A DNA stretch of 24,685 nucleotides from contig JSYX01000226.1 in the NCBI GenBank assembly GCA_000787465.1, forward strand, positions 1 to 24,685. The letters run 5' to 3'. A model generated the notes under the pieces. That model worked only from the letters and a program-made list of their open reading frames with translations, was not told the DNA's origin and searched no databases. How positions within the stretch are numbered: the stretch's first letter is position 1; every line of letters begins with the position of its first letter. The translations under genes were made by a program, and so were the position numbers. Below are positions 11,000 through 22,166 of this stretch, one piece after another. Source of the DNA: Thermomucor indicae-seudaticae. Lineage: Eukaryota > Mucoromycota > Mucoromycetes > Mucorales > Lichtheimiaceae.

Positions 11000-11010
11000 C
11001 ATTTTTATAT
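11000..11010 (-). promoter_or_regulatory. TATA-like box upstream of the small Thr-rich gene
   Basis: The minus strand reads ATATAAAAAT about 55-60 bases before the ATG at 10947. It is followed by a CT-rich stretch (ccattcttcactcttttctt), the arrangement seen before other genes in this window. Confidence 0.45.
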
Positions 11011-11131
11011 GTAGTCGCAATATATTCCATGACTGGACAGTTATAGTTCCTCAAACAGACGATTAAACACTCGTCAAGGACAATATTTTTGTATCGTTAC
11101 TCATTGGATTTCAGCCTTGCAAGCTTCAGAG

Positions 11132-14100
11132 TCATTGTCTCACCCTAAGTTTCCTGACAGACGAGGTACGCGTCAATCTACCGTTGAAACTACTACTATT
11201 ATCACCGAGATGGTCTTACCTTCGTCGTTTTGGTCGCCGTTCATTTAACCGGAAATAATCCTCGTTGTTTTCTTCGTCACTGCTAGTACTTGCCGTGGAA
11301 AATATAGGCGCTTCCAGAATAGGACTAACGGAGCCAGATTGCCGTGTTGCAGCCGCATTCTATGAAAAAGACACAAGACCAGATGAGTTGATGCGCAAGT
11401 CATACATCATCTAGAATCACACCGTACTTCGTCTTCTTCTTCGGCTATATCCGGATTATGAACCGACTGTGTACCGACATCATTTGCGCTACTATTAGAG
11501 GTCAGCGCTGGACCAAAAGATGAATCGTTGCCGAATCCCTTTGTTTTCTCAAATGCCTCTTTTAACCGACGATGCCCCTCTTGCATAGCCTGCAATATTA
11601 TGCCTTATCCATAAGAATGATATCAATCAAATTATCCGTGTATATTAAAAAGTTCACCTTGACTCGACTTCGTAATTTCTGATTTTCTCGTTGTAGAGTA
11701 TCAAGCGCTATCCGCATATCGGAAATCAATTCTTCTTCGCGTCCAGCGTCGACGCTTACAACAATAGTCGATTCACGACGCTTGTTATTATCATAGGGCT
11801 TTTTTCCAGCAGGTGGTGGGGCCAGTACGGGTATGGAAAGTTGTGCGAAACGTTTGAAAAGCTTTTTGGCGCGTTCCTGAATGTTGTGCGGATCCTGCTC
11901 AAACTTTTTCTGGGCGATGAGTTTGATCAATCGTCCCATGTTTGTTTCCTAATAAACGCGTCAACAACAAAGAAACAGCATTAAGGCACTTGTTTTTGCA
12001 ATCCTCACCTTTACGAGCTCAAAGGTAATACCCTCGAATTCTTCCACCTGCTTCATGATAGAGTCTGTATCTGGCGCATACTGGCTTCATCGTGAATAGA
12101 TTACCTAGAATAAGGCCCAGCGTATCTGCTTACTTCTTCGCCTTTAAACACGCTCCGTCTCAGCTGTTTCCGCAATTCCAGAAACTGTTGGAACTTTGGG
12201 TCATTATAGGTGGTCGGTTTTTGCTCCAGTGTCACCGATTTTTGATCTATATCCATAGGTGAAGTTCCGGAGGGTTGTTGACTGGAGTCCACCTTCTGCT
12301 TAGTCTCCGTGTCTTGTGACTGAATGTCTTCATCCATGGCGGTTGTTTGGCTCGACTTTGGATCACGCGAAAGGCTTTCGATAGTTTTCTCCTGTTCTCT
12401 CACTTGCTGTGTAAGTTTACGGATCACATCTTGTTGTTGTTGCTTTTCATTTTCCAAGTCTGCAATCTGATTATAGATTCTATTTAAGTACCAGTAAAAT
12501 ATATCTTAATCATTCCAGATGTCTTACCTTTTGTAACAAACTCTGTTTCGTGATCTCATGGTCCTGCATAACACCGCGTAACCTATCCATTTCGCCAGCC
12601 AATGCCTGTTGCCTCTCATTAAGCTAGAACATAGTCTGAGGTCATGTCTCACATGGAATCCAACAATATTATAAACCTACTTTAGCCAATACGCCTTCGT
12701 GAGCTTTCATTGGAGATGCATGTGGTTAGACTTCACGCATGTTTCCAGGTTACTGCAGGTCTGTTTACCTTGACTTGAGACGGACTTGTCTTTCAACTCG
12801 TCAATTTGAAGTTGATTCATATCGTTCTATGGGTTCTCCACTCAATTAACTCTACAGACCTTGATTTTGGGATTCTCACCATACCTCCCGCTTCAATGCT
12901 GACATGTAGATATCCTCCATTCGACGAAGCTCAGTTTCCATTTCCTTTGCAACTTGCTGGCGGATATTCGATTCCAGAGTCGCGCATCGGGTCTCTGCTT
13001 CTATCCACTGAGGAATAAAGTAAATAAACAGTCCAAATAGCATTAGCTGTCACTTCAAGGTACCTTCTGTTGAAGATCTTCTAACTGATAGATCAGGTTA
13101 TCGACAAAAGGATCTTGCTCTTCCTCATCGTCGTCGTCCGGGGCGTGTGCAACACCGAAATCTGCGAACGAGAAAAGCCCGAGTCCTATTACATACAACC
13201 ACTCAATACATAAGCCTGAAAGTCATCAGCTAAGCCGCCTACATACCAGGATGGCCATTCGGATGTTTCTCGGATACATTGGGCCGTACGCGCTTCACTG
13301 TCCAAGTCATAAGTTCATCAAGCTTGTGAGAAAAACTTTCTGGTATGTACCTGTTCCGGAAACTCCGTGGAAATCCAGCTTGGGATGGACACGTCGCCAT
13401 GTAGCTACATCTTTGGCAACTGCTGCAAACTTCATCACATGACTATTCTCATCGAATCCTGTATCAAAAGGGTTCACATTGACAACCATAACCTTTCCAA
13501 CACTGTATCAGTTCGAGGGAGCCTAGTCCATATCGTCTTTGTGACATACCGCTTTTCCATCTCCTTCAAAGGAACTTTTGAATAACTCTGTCAATTTACT
13601 GTGCCTAAAGGGAACAATGGCTTGACGCTAAAGCATCGATCAGAAACCGAACTGTTTGTTATGAGCACACGATCTATTTACCTTTCCCATTTCTGCTTTC
13701 AGCTGGTTGAGTCTTAAAGTCTCCATGCATTGACCAAGAACCATGAGTGATTTGTTAATGTTCCCTGCCTCCTTTAACCTCTGTCCTACACAAGTTACAA
13801 GCCGTATCATTGGCATCCCCTCCGTTATAACTGATCATCTACTCATTTACCTGAATTGTACGTGTTTCGATATCTTTCAGAACCAGCAAGATCCACTATC
13901 GATAATTTTGACACTGTGGCATATGAAGGATCCTGCATAAAGAACCATGTAAACACGGACAGACTTCACCAAAGCATACAAATACGTACCTCAATAATAT
14001 AATCATCATCGTCGACCGGTATCCGAACGATACGAATGGTAAATATGCTATGACTTCGGCTGCTTGTGTGATTCATTAAAGTAGAAAACACAGCCCTATT

Positions 14101-15620
14101 TCGTTGGCCTTCATGAAGCAGAGCGTATGCTTCCTACGAGCGGAATTCACAGTTAGATCATGTTGTCGACAAACGTCTGGAGAAATGCTTCAAGGTATAT
14201 ACATACCTCGATTGTCCGAACTTTGACCTCGGTAAGGCCGGCAATATACTTATGGCCGCTACGATACTCGTATTTCAGCGACAAGGCCCGGCGCTTCAAT
14301 TGTCGATCAGGCGGCACGAGCAGGTCGTAGATCTTTTCTGTATATACTTCCGCAAAGGATACCCAGATGCTGTACTCAAACTTATCATCGACGCTGATAG
14401 CTAAAGAACAACCCCGAAAAGTTTAGATGTTGAAAAGATTGCACGTTTAGGCAAAAATCTTCGATACTTGCTTGTTCTGTCTCTTTCCACTGGTAACTTG
14501 AATCCTTCCCAAAGTTCAGGATTCTGAAGACCCATCAAATAATACATGAGTATAAGATTGCAACAATACTGCACCACTGCTTCATAACACATACCGTTGT
14601 ACCCGGGTGGGGAGTCTCGGTAAGTCCAATATAATCAAATACATGTCTGTTCTCTTCGGCTGGATCATCATAGGATTGCACAAGACTATGCATTGTTGGT
14701 TTAAGCTGGCCCATCAATAACCAAGTAATTCAGAAAAAAAGCGACCCCTGTGACCGATGCTTGTGGATTCCTTAATCATACCTTGGATTCACTCAGATTC
14801 ATATAAACGCTATTGAATATAACATCGAGAGCTCTTGGAAGCAACCCTGGATTGGTTCTGGTTCCCATAATGGAGTAGGTTTTGCCAGAGTTTGTCACGC
14901 CATAGGCAAAGACCAATGCATTTTCTCCATGAAGGACGTCTTTTACCAATGGCAAAGTTGTACTGGCAAAGAAATCGCTCTGCGTTACGGATTCGGTAAA
15001 GATTTTTGTAAACCTGTAACGTTCGGGTGCTCTATTGCGTGTGCGATATGCGTTGGAATCCTAGGTCACAGTGATTGATTTGTCAGGAAGACATAATCTG
15101 TACATGTTGTCTTGTGCGCGTATAATAACCTTTGGCGGTATCATTGTCACTTCCAAGTCATCCACTATTTGCAGATACGGATCCTGAGTTGTCCCTTCAG
15201 TTTCAAGTCTCGGTGGAGGAGGTCGAAGTCTTAAGTACGCCTAACAAGCATTGTCAGCGCCTGTCTCCTGTTCTGCAAACTATGATAAACTAAACACACT
15301 TTAATAGGCTCCTTTTCTGGGTTATAGGCTACGAAGCTGTCATCGTGGTTGCGTTTGGCCTTGGCCGCTTGTTGCTGCTGCTGTAGCATTTCTTCTTGAG
15401 CAAGAGCGACAAAATCCGGAGGCTTAACGTGAGTTCGAAGGAACGAACGGTTTATACTTCCAGCAGGTAATTTTGTGGGTGTCTGTTCATATAATGAACG
15501 GTTGGGAGTGCGATTGGATGTACGATTGGGCGTGAGATTCGGTGTACGCTGAGGCGCCCTGCTCGGCGTATGTTCGTCGTTCGTTGCTGCCGTGCGTTTT
15601 GGTGTCCAGGGTCCACTCAT
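11132..15620 (-). CDS. Kinesin-6 family motor protein (KIF20/MKLP type)
   Basis: Plus-end-directed mitotic motor, expected at the spindle midzone. Exons (minus strand): 15620-15300, 15240-15130, 15060-14782, 14705-14595, 14523-14468, 14393-14207, 14133-13990, 13932-13851, 13785-13682, 13627-13550, 13492-13351, 13297-13247, 13161-13064, 13007-12885, 12826-12769, 12703-12681, 12623-12528, 12466-12134, 12080-12009, 11948-11658, 11589-11428, 11359-11220, 11153-11132. These join to 1027 residues; introns are 53-85 bp. Motor signatures: AYLRLRP, P-loop GVTNSGKT (198-205), NHTSSRSH (376-383), DLAGSE (417-422), NINKSLMVLG and VPFRHSKLTELF. GVTNSGKT and the roughly 55-residue insert between LSESK and DKFEYSIWVSF are kinesin-6 hallmarks. 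The N-terminus has six Thr-Pro sites and TPN repeats, possible CDK targets. The rest is mostly coiled coil with a basic end (NERRPKRRR). If the last intron is not spliced, translation stops at TAA 11218-11216. Confidence 0.92.
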
Positions 15621-15804
15621 AGCTGCGCTTCTCTCTTTTCGATTTTACCGTCGTTTCTCGATCGAGCTGGTCAAATGAGGCTGATCAATGGTACACAGTG
15701 CAAAAATGTGCCTGGCGTAATACCCGAAAAAAACCCAGAATTTGGAAACGCGCATTGGGCACAACATCCTTTTTTCGCGTTGTTTTGCGTTTGATAACTT
15801 AACA
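15621..15804. promoter_or_regulatory. Shared divergent promoter of kinesin-6 and REX2
   Basis: Only 184 bp separate the two start codons, so both promoters and leaders must lie here or overlap coding sequence. There is no clear TATA box. Transcription from both sides is inferred from layout alone. Confidence 0.45.
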
Positions 15805-16737
15805 ATGGTCAAGAACCCTCTAGTTTGGATCGACTGTGAGGTGTGCATCCACCGGCAGGAAAATGCAGCTCTCTTCTTATTTAACAAGGAAAAGCCAATA
15901 GATGACGGGTCTCGATATAACCAAGGATCATCTCATCGAGATCGCAGTCTTGATCACGGACGGCGATCTCAATGTCGTTGCAGAGGTTCAAATAAAGTGT
16001 GAGGGTTTTCTTTCATCAAGAAGTGGATGCTAAGAAAACATGTATCCTACAGGGCCCTGAACTCGTCATACACCAGCCACGCGAGGTTATGGACAACATG
16101 AACGGTATTGTTGGGCGACAGGGACAGGGCTATTACTGGGTTCTAATGAGATCCGATAAGACTGGTGCAAACAGCATCATGGACAAGTGAGCGCTAAGTT
16201 CTATGGGACAGCTAGAGTTTCCTGGTGCTTATTGTTATGTATGTCGCCCCACAGTCTGGATTGACACAAGCTGTCCTGGATTCCACGATCACCACGGAAG
16301 ATGCAGAAAATCAAATCTTGGAGTTCTTGAAAATGCATATCCTTCCCGGCGAAGCACCCTTGGCTGGAAACTCGGTACATGCTGACAAGCGGTTCCTGGA
16401 AAAGGAAATGCCAAGAATAGTAGATTTTCTTCACTATCGGATAGTTGGTAAAGGAGTAATTCTGTTACTACTTGACCAAATCTCATACTAATGGCACTCT
16501 TTTGTTTGGTGTTCATCCTGTTAGACGTGAGTACGGTCAAGGAACTCACAAAGAGATGGTATCATGTGGTTTTAGGTCTCCGGAATTCCCTTTGTATACT
16601 AATCTCTCGTTTATAGGTACCCAGCTGTTGCCGCCGGCGTGGTTAAAAAGAAATGCCATCGTGCCTTGGATGATATCAAAGAGAGCATCGCAGAGTTGAA
16701 GTATTATCAAGAGCATGTGTTTGTACCAAGACACTAG
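15805..16737 (+). CDS. REX2: Oligoribonuclease (REX2/Orn), DEDDh 3'-5' exonuclease
   Basis: Degrades short oligoribonucleotides to mononucleotides; fungal and animal forms act in mitochondria and cytosol. Exons 15805-15840, 15902-15985, 16053-16104, 16161-16186, 16255-16447, 16525-16558 and 16617-16737 join to 181 residues, the usual Orn length. All five catalytic positions of the DEDDh fold are present: D10 and E12 in WIDCEMTGLD, D110 in HADKRF, H156 and D161 in HRALDD. Other family motifs are [40 protein letters not shown] and [14 protein letters not shown]. Exon 4 is only 26 nt and encodes the start of DWCKQHHGQ; without it the frame breaks. Intron 2 uses a weak donor, GTTCAA. No obvious mitochondrial presequence: the protein starts [12 protein letters not shown], one residue set before the catalytic Asp. 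It diverges from the kinesin and converges on the transporter. Confidence 0.95.
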
Positions 16738-16807
16738 ATGCTCAGATACACAAGACCGAAGCTCTGTATGTTCAAATCAACCAATATACTGGAACGTCGT
16801 TCTATTA

Positions 16808-18417
16808 TTATTCCCGTATACGGATTGCATTCTTTTCCTGTGCGTACTCTCCAACAGGATTTGTCGAGGATGCGATGGCTTCAGATGATGTGTCTTGTAA
16901 GATCTCTTCAGTTGCAAACAACTTTTCGATCTCTTCTAGCGATTTCCCCTTGGTCTCCGGAAAGTAGAAGTAGACTGGTATTAGGTAAAGCACGTTGAGT
17001 ATACTGAAAATCACAAATGTCCAGTAGCTTGCATATTCGAACAAAATCGGTCCCACTTCAGCCACCACAAAGTTGCCTATCCAGTTTGCTGCTGTCGATA
17101 AGGAGTTCCCCTTGGCTCGAAGTGTAGTTGGAAAAATTTCGGAAGGATATAGCCAGGCCAGGCTTAACCAGGTAGCACCAAAGACAAAGTTGTAGCTGGC
17201 GACAAACACCACGATGGCTGGTGCCGCGTTATCGAAATCTGCTTCTGTAGCAGCATACTGAAAGCCGCCCACAAGAGCTAGCGTGACGCCATGTCCTATT
17301 AAGCCGGCATACATCAGTTTTCGCCTGCCGAGTCTGTCGATGGTATAAAGTGATGTCAGCGCGCCGCAAACGTAAATGATTCCGTCCACGCCTGTCATGA
17401 GCATCGCTTTATCTGTGAGCATGAACTGCTCAAATACTATAGTTATGTAATAGCTAGCCATGATTCATGAACTATTCATGAACTAAAGATAAACCATTTG
17501 AAAAAGAAAAAGCATACCTTACGATGTTGATACCGCTTAATTGTTGGATTAACTGGCCACCGATTCCGAGCATAACACGGTATCGACTGTTGAGTTTGCC
17601 TTTAGAAAACAGCTCTCGATACGACGTCATGTTCTGCTGCTGCTCCAGTTCGATAGCCATTCGTATTTCTTCCCATTCGGCGACGCAGCGTGGATGCTTG
17701 ATATCACCATCTGACCAAAGTCGAGCAAGCACGGTTTTGCACTCGTATTCGTGGCCATGCGCTTGAAGCCACCGAGGCGATTCAGGCAAAAAGAAAGTGG
17801 CAGAGAAAAGAGGGATTCCAAAGACGCATTGGAAAGCAAGCGGGAACCTCCACGCAAAGTCGCCCGATACGAAGTACAATCCGTATTCCAGCCAGTAAGC
17901 CATACCGATACCAACGACCAAAAGGACTGCAGAAAGGGCCACATGCACTCCTCTCGCTTTCGGTGGCGACAGCTCTGCTTGATAGACTGGGATCGTGGCT
18001 GTGTTCATGCCGTTGCCGACGCCAGTAACAACTCGAGCGGCGATCATCATGCCAGCGTTCAATGAAAGAGTTTGAGCGAGGGCTCCAATCACTAGAATGG
18101 TACATCCAAGCCGAATCGTCTTGCGGCGACCCAAGGAGTCTCCGATACGGCCAGTCCACAGTGCACCCGCAAAGCAGCCGATTTCATATATGGCGACAAT
18201 GGCGCCCACGAGGCTTGATGAAGGATGGCCCATCTGTTGGTTAAAGCGTTCGTTTGCTACGACGCCTGACATGACACCCTACATATTGCGAAATGAGACC
18301 ATTGTCTTTGACTCGATGTAGGCCTTTTTTCCATGCCTGATCGTATCCAAACAAGAGAAATCCGGTGGCTGCCATTGCCGTGGATGCAGCAAAGAGTGCT
18401 TTACCGTGTAGTACCAT
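16808..18417 (-). CDS. MFS sugar transporter (sugar porter family)
   Basis: Twelve-helix plasma-membrane transporter, probably proton-sugar symport of a hexose or similar substrate; the exact substrate cannot be read from sequence. Exons 18417-18337, 18278-17518 and 17453-16808 join to 495 residues, normal for the family. Signature motifs: GYDQ-GVMSG across the first junction, GRIGDSLGRRKT (70-81), PESPRWL (192-198), QQLSGIN (272-278), DRLGRRK (320-326) and PETKGKSLEEIEKLF (from 446). The second junction restores VSYYITIVFE. The first intron (18336-18279, 58 bp) begins with GC rather than GT. The stop is 70 bp from the convergent REX2 stop, so the two transcripts probably overlap at their 3' ends. 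The start at 18417 leaves 7-8 residues before the first helix, a short cytosolic N-terminus. Confidence 0.93.
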
Positions 18418-19720
18418 ATCAGTAATCAGAAATACAGGAAAATACTCGTTAGTGAAAAGAAGGAAAGGGTTTTGCGAGATTAAGCGGCTGCTAAATGTAA
18501 TGCAAAGAATAGTACAGGGATAGATGGTTGTTTATTGCGCATATTCGACAAGCAAACCACATCACATTGCTGTTTTACATATGAATGTTCGTCGAATATC
18601 CCTGAACTTCCATATCATGATCCACTTGCCGAGCAATGATCCGCCGCGTTCATCGAAACAGCTGCGCTAGCAAAGGCTTCTGTTGAACAACACGTATTAC
18701 TTAGTCTCGAAGATCTATTACTCTAGGAACTGACGGAATGTCTCATCTTGTTTACACTGTGATACCGTATATTCATCCGCAAGGTTTTCCACCCTTGTTT
18801 GCCACTCATTGCGTCGTCATTCACGCTGTTGTGAACACTTGATGTACTTTCCAGAGTTGTGTCATAGCGCAGAAAGCATGCATGGCGTAAAGACAGCTGA
18901 TAAGCGATAAATGTGCATTACACACGATCTAGATCGATGCAGGTTAACCATCGTACATCAGATATAAACGAATTGGTTAAAGTTATTTGATATCTGTTCA
19001 ACTCGTTATAGCTCTGCATATCAGAGATGAATTCCTTTATTTCTGAGGTGGATATAGATGACAATGCGTTAGATGACATTTAACGGTTTATCCTATCGAC
19101 TCTGCTTTGCCAACAAGTTGAATGCGTAGATTTTCCGAAGACAGACATGTGCACTTTGCAGAAGATGGCAGAAAAAGCATACCTATGACAGTAACGGAAA
19201 TGGATGGGATTATGACATACTGTATGCGTACATGTTAAAGTACTGTATTTTTCCGCTTACAAAGTCTTTTGACGCCGCTGGCGAAGACAGTTCTGCGCTG
19301 ATTCCATTTTTCATTTGACCTCTTGCTGAAGGACGTTCGCACCAAGTATGATCAGTATTCAGTACCTTCGTCAATACGATGAAGAATGCAGAAAGTGTAT
19401 CATCGAAAGTCTAAGTTTATTTGCCTTTGCAAAGGTTTGCTATGAAGTTCTCTCGACAATGACAGTTACAAGAGGCACATTGTTTTGAGAACAATACCAA
19501 TCACTCCATGTTCTGCATTGGGAAGGTACGTAGCTCGTCTTAGAAAACTTTCTCTATCTCAAAGTTCACCCGATTGGACCCATGGAACTGATTTGTGAGC
19601 GAGGTGGCAAATCCAAAGAATACGCGAGGGTGACAAAGACACGGTGGAATGCAACCTATCACGTGTCAAGGTGGAATCTTCTGTCTTTTTTCTGTCCTTT
19701 TTCCTTCAAAGTCTAAGACC
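18418..19720. other. Divergent intergenic region between the transporter and the C9orf72-like gene
   Basis: About 1.3 kb with stops in all frames and no recognisable gene, RNA or repeat. It should contain both promoters. A T/C-rich stretch (ctgtcttttttctgtccttt) runs just before the ATG at 19721. Confidence 0.5.
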
Positions 19721-22166
19721 ATGTCGTCGCATGAACGAGATTCAGCAGGATCGCATGAACAACCACGCCCACGTTTACAAAAATCAAAAGCGTCAGCGTC
19801 CACAATTGCCATTCAACCGCTCGAGATTACGACAACCGCCGTGGTTACCGGAAACACTGACAGTTTTGCAGGCAGTAGTAACGAAGGTCACGAGCAGAGT
19901 GAAACGAACGAAAAAGGTCATACAATAATATCCAGCAGTAGTACCTCGGAAAACACAAGTAGTATTGGAGAAGACGTGTGGTCAGAGGCAGATAATAACG
20001 TGGATCTACGTCGCAAGCCGTCTCACCACCACCACCATCACCATCACCACTACCACATCGTTTCCCCTGTCTTTCACGCAGATTCTTCCTCTTCCGTTTC
20101 CCCATTAGGATCGCCACTCAGCTCGGCAGGTGGAATCGTCCTCACGCCATCAAGCAATGAAGCTGTTATTTTCCCTGAATTACCGCCGCCTATTATCAAA
20201 GGACCGTCTGAAGCTATTGTCGCTTTACAGGATGCTGCTAACGGTTAGTGAGCATTTGATTGGATTCTGAGCGTTTCTTCAACTCTCGAACGTTTGGCTA
20301 TCGTAGACGCGATGAGCAGTTCACAGAAAAGGCGACTCGAAAGACGTACCCCGTCGACTTCAACAACATCACCATCAACAGCCATTCATCCTGCTGCGGC
20401 TGCTGCTGCTGCTATTACTACCACTACGACAGCGGGGTTATCAAAGGATCATGGCTCGAAAAAGGAGAAGAGTCAAAGGACCATGGCTCAACTCTTTGAG
20501 AGCTGTTTCTTTTCGTCTGTTTTGCTCATTCAATGGTCTAACGTTGTAGGGCCCAAGGTAGAGAAGATTTGGTCCAACGAACCAATGAGTGACCAGATCC
20601 AAAGCTTGATAGGCCGTCAAGTGTTGAACGGTGAAATGGATCGAACCATTCAATCAGTAGAACTGAAATGGATTGTGCTGCATCGTCAAGGGATTATCTG
20701 CACAGCCTTTATATATCATGACCAGTCCCTCTGTGCTCTTGTCTTTGTTCTTCCAGTGCGCCATCTTCGTAATTTCTCGCCGTACTTTCGTGTTTTGAGA
20801 GACCGTGTGCCGGAATCACTTATAAGGCCTTTGGTGCAGTTGCGTAAAATCTACCGCCGACAGAACATTGTAAGCTATTTCATATATATCTCGCCAACAC
20901 TTCTCGTGATCTTATATGATATTTCGCAGAGCTGGTCGACTGCTTTGGACTTTTTTGCATGCAGACGACTAGCACCGTTTATTCGGTCCATTATGAAGTT
21001 AGAGTCTGTCTCGCTACCCGTCGATTGCAGTAAAGTAAAGAAAGGCATTGAACCAAATGGTTTGTTCGCTTCTTATCTCCTGCTGACAATGCATGTCATT
21101 TAGATTAGTTACGGCGTTCTTGATCATGAATCGAGACAAATTATAGATTCGCCGTTTTTTGCAAAGTAAGGCAGCAGAAAGTACATAGAGGTAGAGAGTC
21201 TGTAGTCCCTTAATTAACGCGCGGCAGGGTTGTTACATCGCATTTACAGACACAGGCATCTACTGTACTAATAGGGAGCAATCTGACTGCTATAAACATG
21301 GTGCGTAAAGAGTGCTTAAAGTATGGGCGAACCCACGCTGACGGGGAGTAATTATTGCATAGATGATCAACACATTGAGCCTCTTTTTATCACCGGATGA
21401 ACGAAACCGTTCAAGTCATGCAAGGAAGAATCTTCAATATATAGCTGACCTCTATCTTCAGGGCCTCTTAATTCAGGAAGTACAGGATATGGAAACCAGA
21501 CTTGAAACGGCTATTCTTGAGTCAAGTATACCAACGACGGTAGTCGACATGACCAAGCTTACTGTCAAACAGACGCCACTCTTTCTCGAATACGTGGAGC
21601 TTAGGCGAGAGTATTTCAAATGGGTTGAATCTCGGCTTGATAACGACCTTGCAGAATACGTGTCGCAGTCCGATATCGGCACTCACACACCAATGTGGAG
21701 GTTTGTTCTTTTTCCTAAAACATTGGCGTGTATCAGAGAGATATAACATTCCGAACCCCATTATCTTATCGTTGATATCAGGCGACAAACGACAACGTTT
21801 CGCCGAGTAGATACTATAGCACCCATGGTCCAATCTTTGCTTGATGAGGTCAGGCGCATACCTACAAGACTACGAGAAGGATACGTACGCCAATGGCGTC
21901 GGTGGCTGGTACGCCAAGCGTTGACGTTTATCAGGATGGTTCAAAGTGAAAAGTAAAGTTCAGATAAAGAGAGAGGGAGAAAGAAAAACTTCTGTCTCAC
22001 CATTTGATTGAGACTTAGGACATTATCTTCACAGGACGACAAGAGTTTTGCACGTATAACGGAGATCCTGGGATTAAACCATCCTGCGGATCTGACTATT
22101 GTTCTAGCACAGGCTGATAAATTGAGACCTGGTATGATCCACCAATTGCATTCTTACATGAAATGA
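19721..22166 (+). CDS. C9orf72-like protein (longin-DENN family)
   Basis: Homologue of animal C9orf72, which with SMCR8 and WDR41 forms a GAP-type complex acting on small GTPases in autophagy and lysosome traffic. Eight exons, 19721-20243, 20307-20869, 20930-21034, 21104-21165, 21228-21300, 21363-21700, 21782-21952 and 22019-22166, join to 660 residues. The longin part begins near residue 237: WSNVVGPKVEKIW and LNGEMDRTI. Later family signatures follow in the right order: TSHLQTQASTVLIGSN, INTLSLFLSPDER, TKLTVKQTP, RQALTFIR and DLTIVLAQADKLRPG. The first 235 residues are Ser/Thr-rich low complexity with nine histidines (102-110) and an Ala/Thr run. I chose ATG 19721 (context gaccATG) over in-frame ATG 19649. 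The 60-bp intron 20870-20929 has no stop and keeps frame. An AATAAA lies 18 bases past the stop. Partner genes are not in this window. Confidence 0.88.

Noticed and set aside
14394..14467. Acceptor at the earlier TAG (14403-14401) for the kinesin exon beginning VDDKFEYS
   Set aside because: The phase would be wrong; only the CAG ending at 14394 joins in frame to the motor sequence.
21953..22034. Later CAG acceptor (22034) for the last C9orf72-like exon
   Set aside because: With the GTAAAG donor at 21953 it shifts the frame to an early stop. The TAG at 22018 keeps the frame and preserves the family C-terminus.
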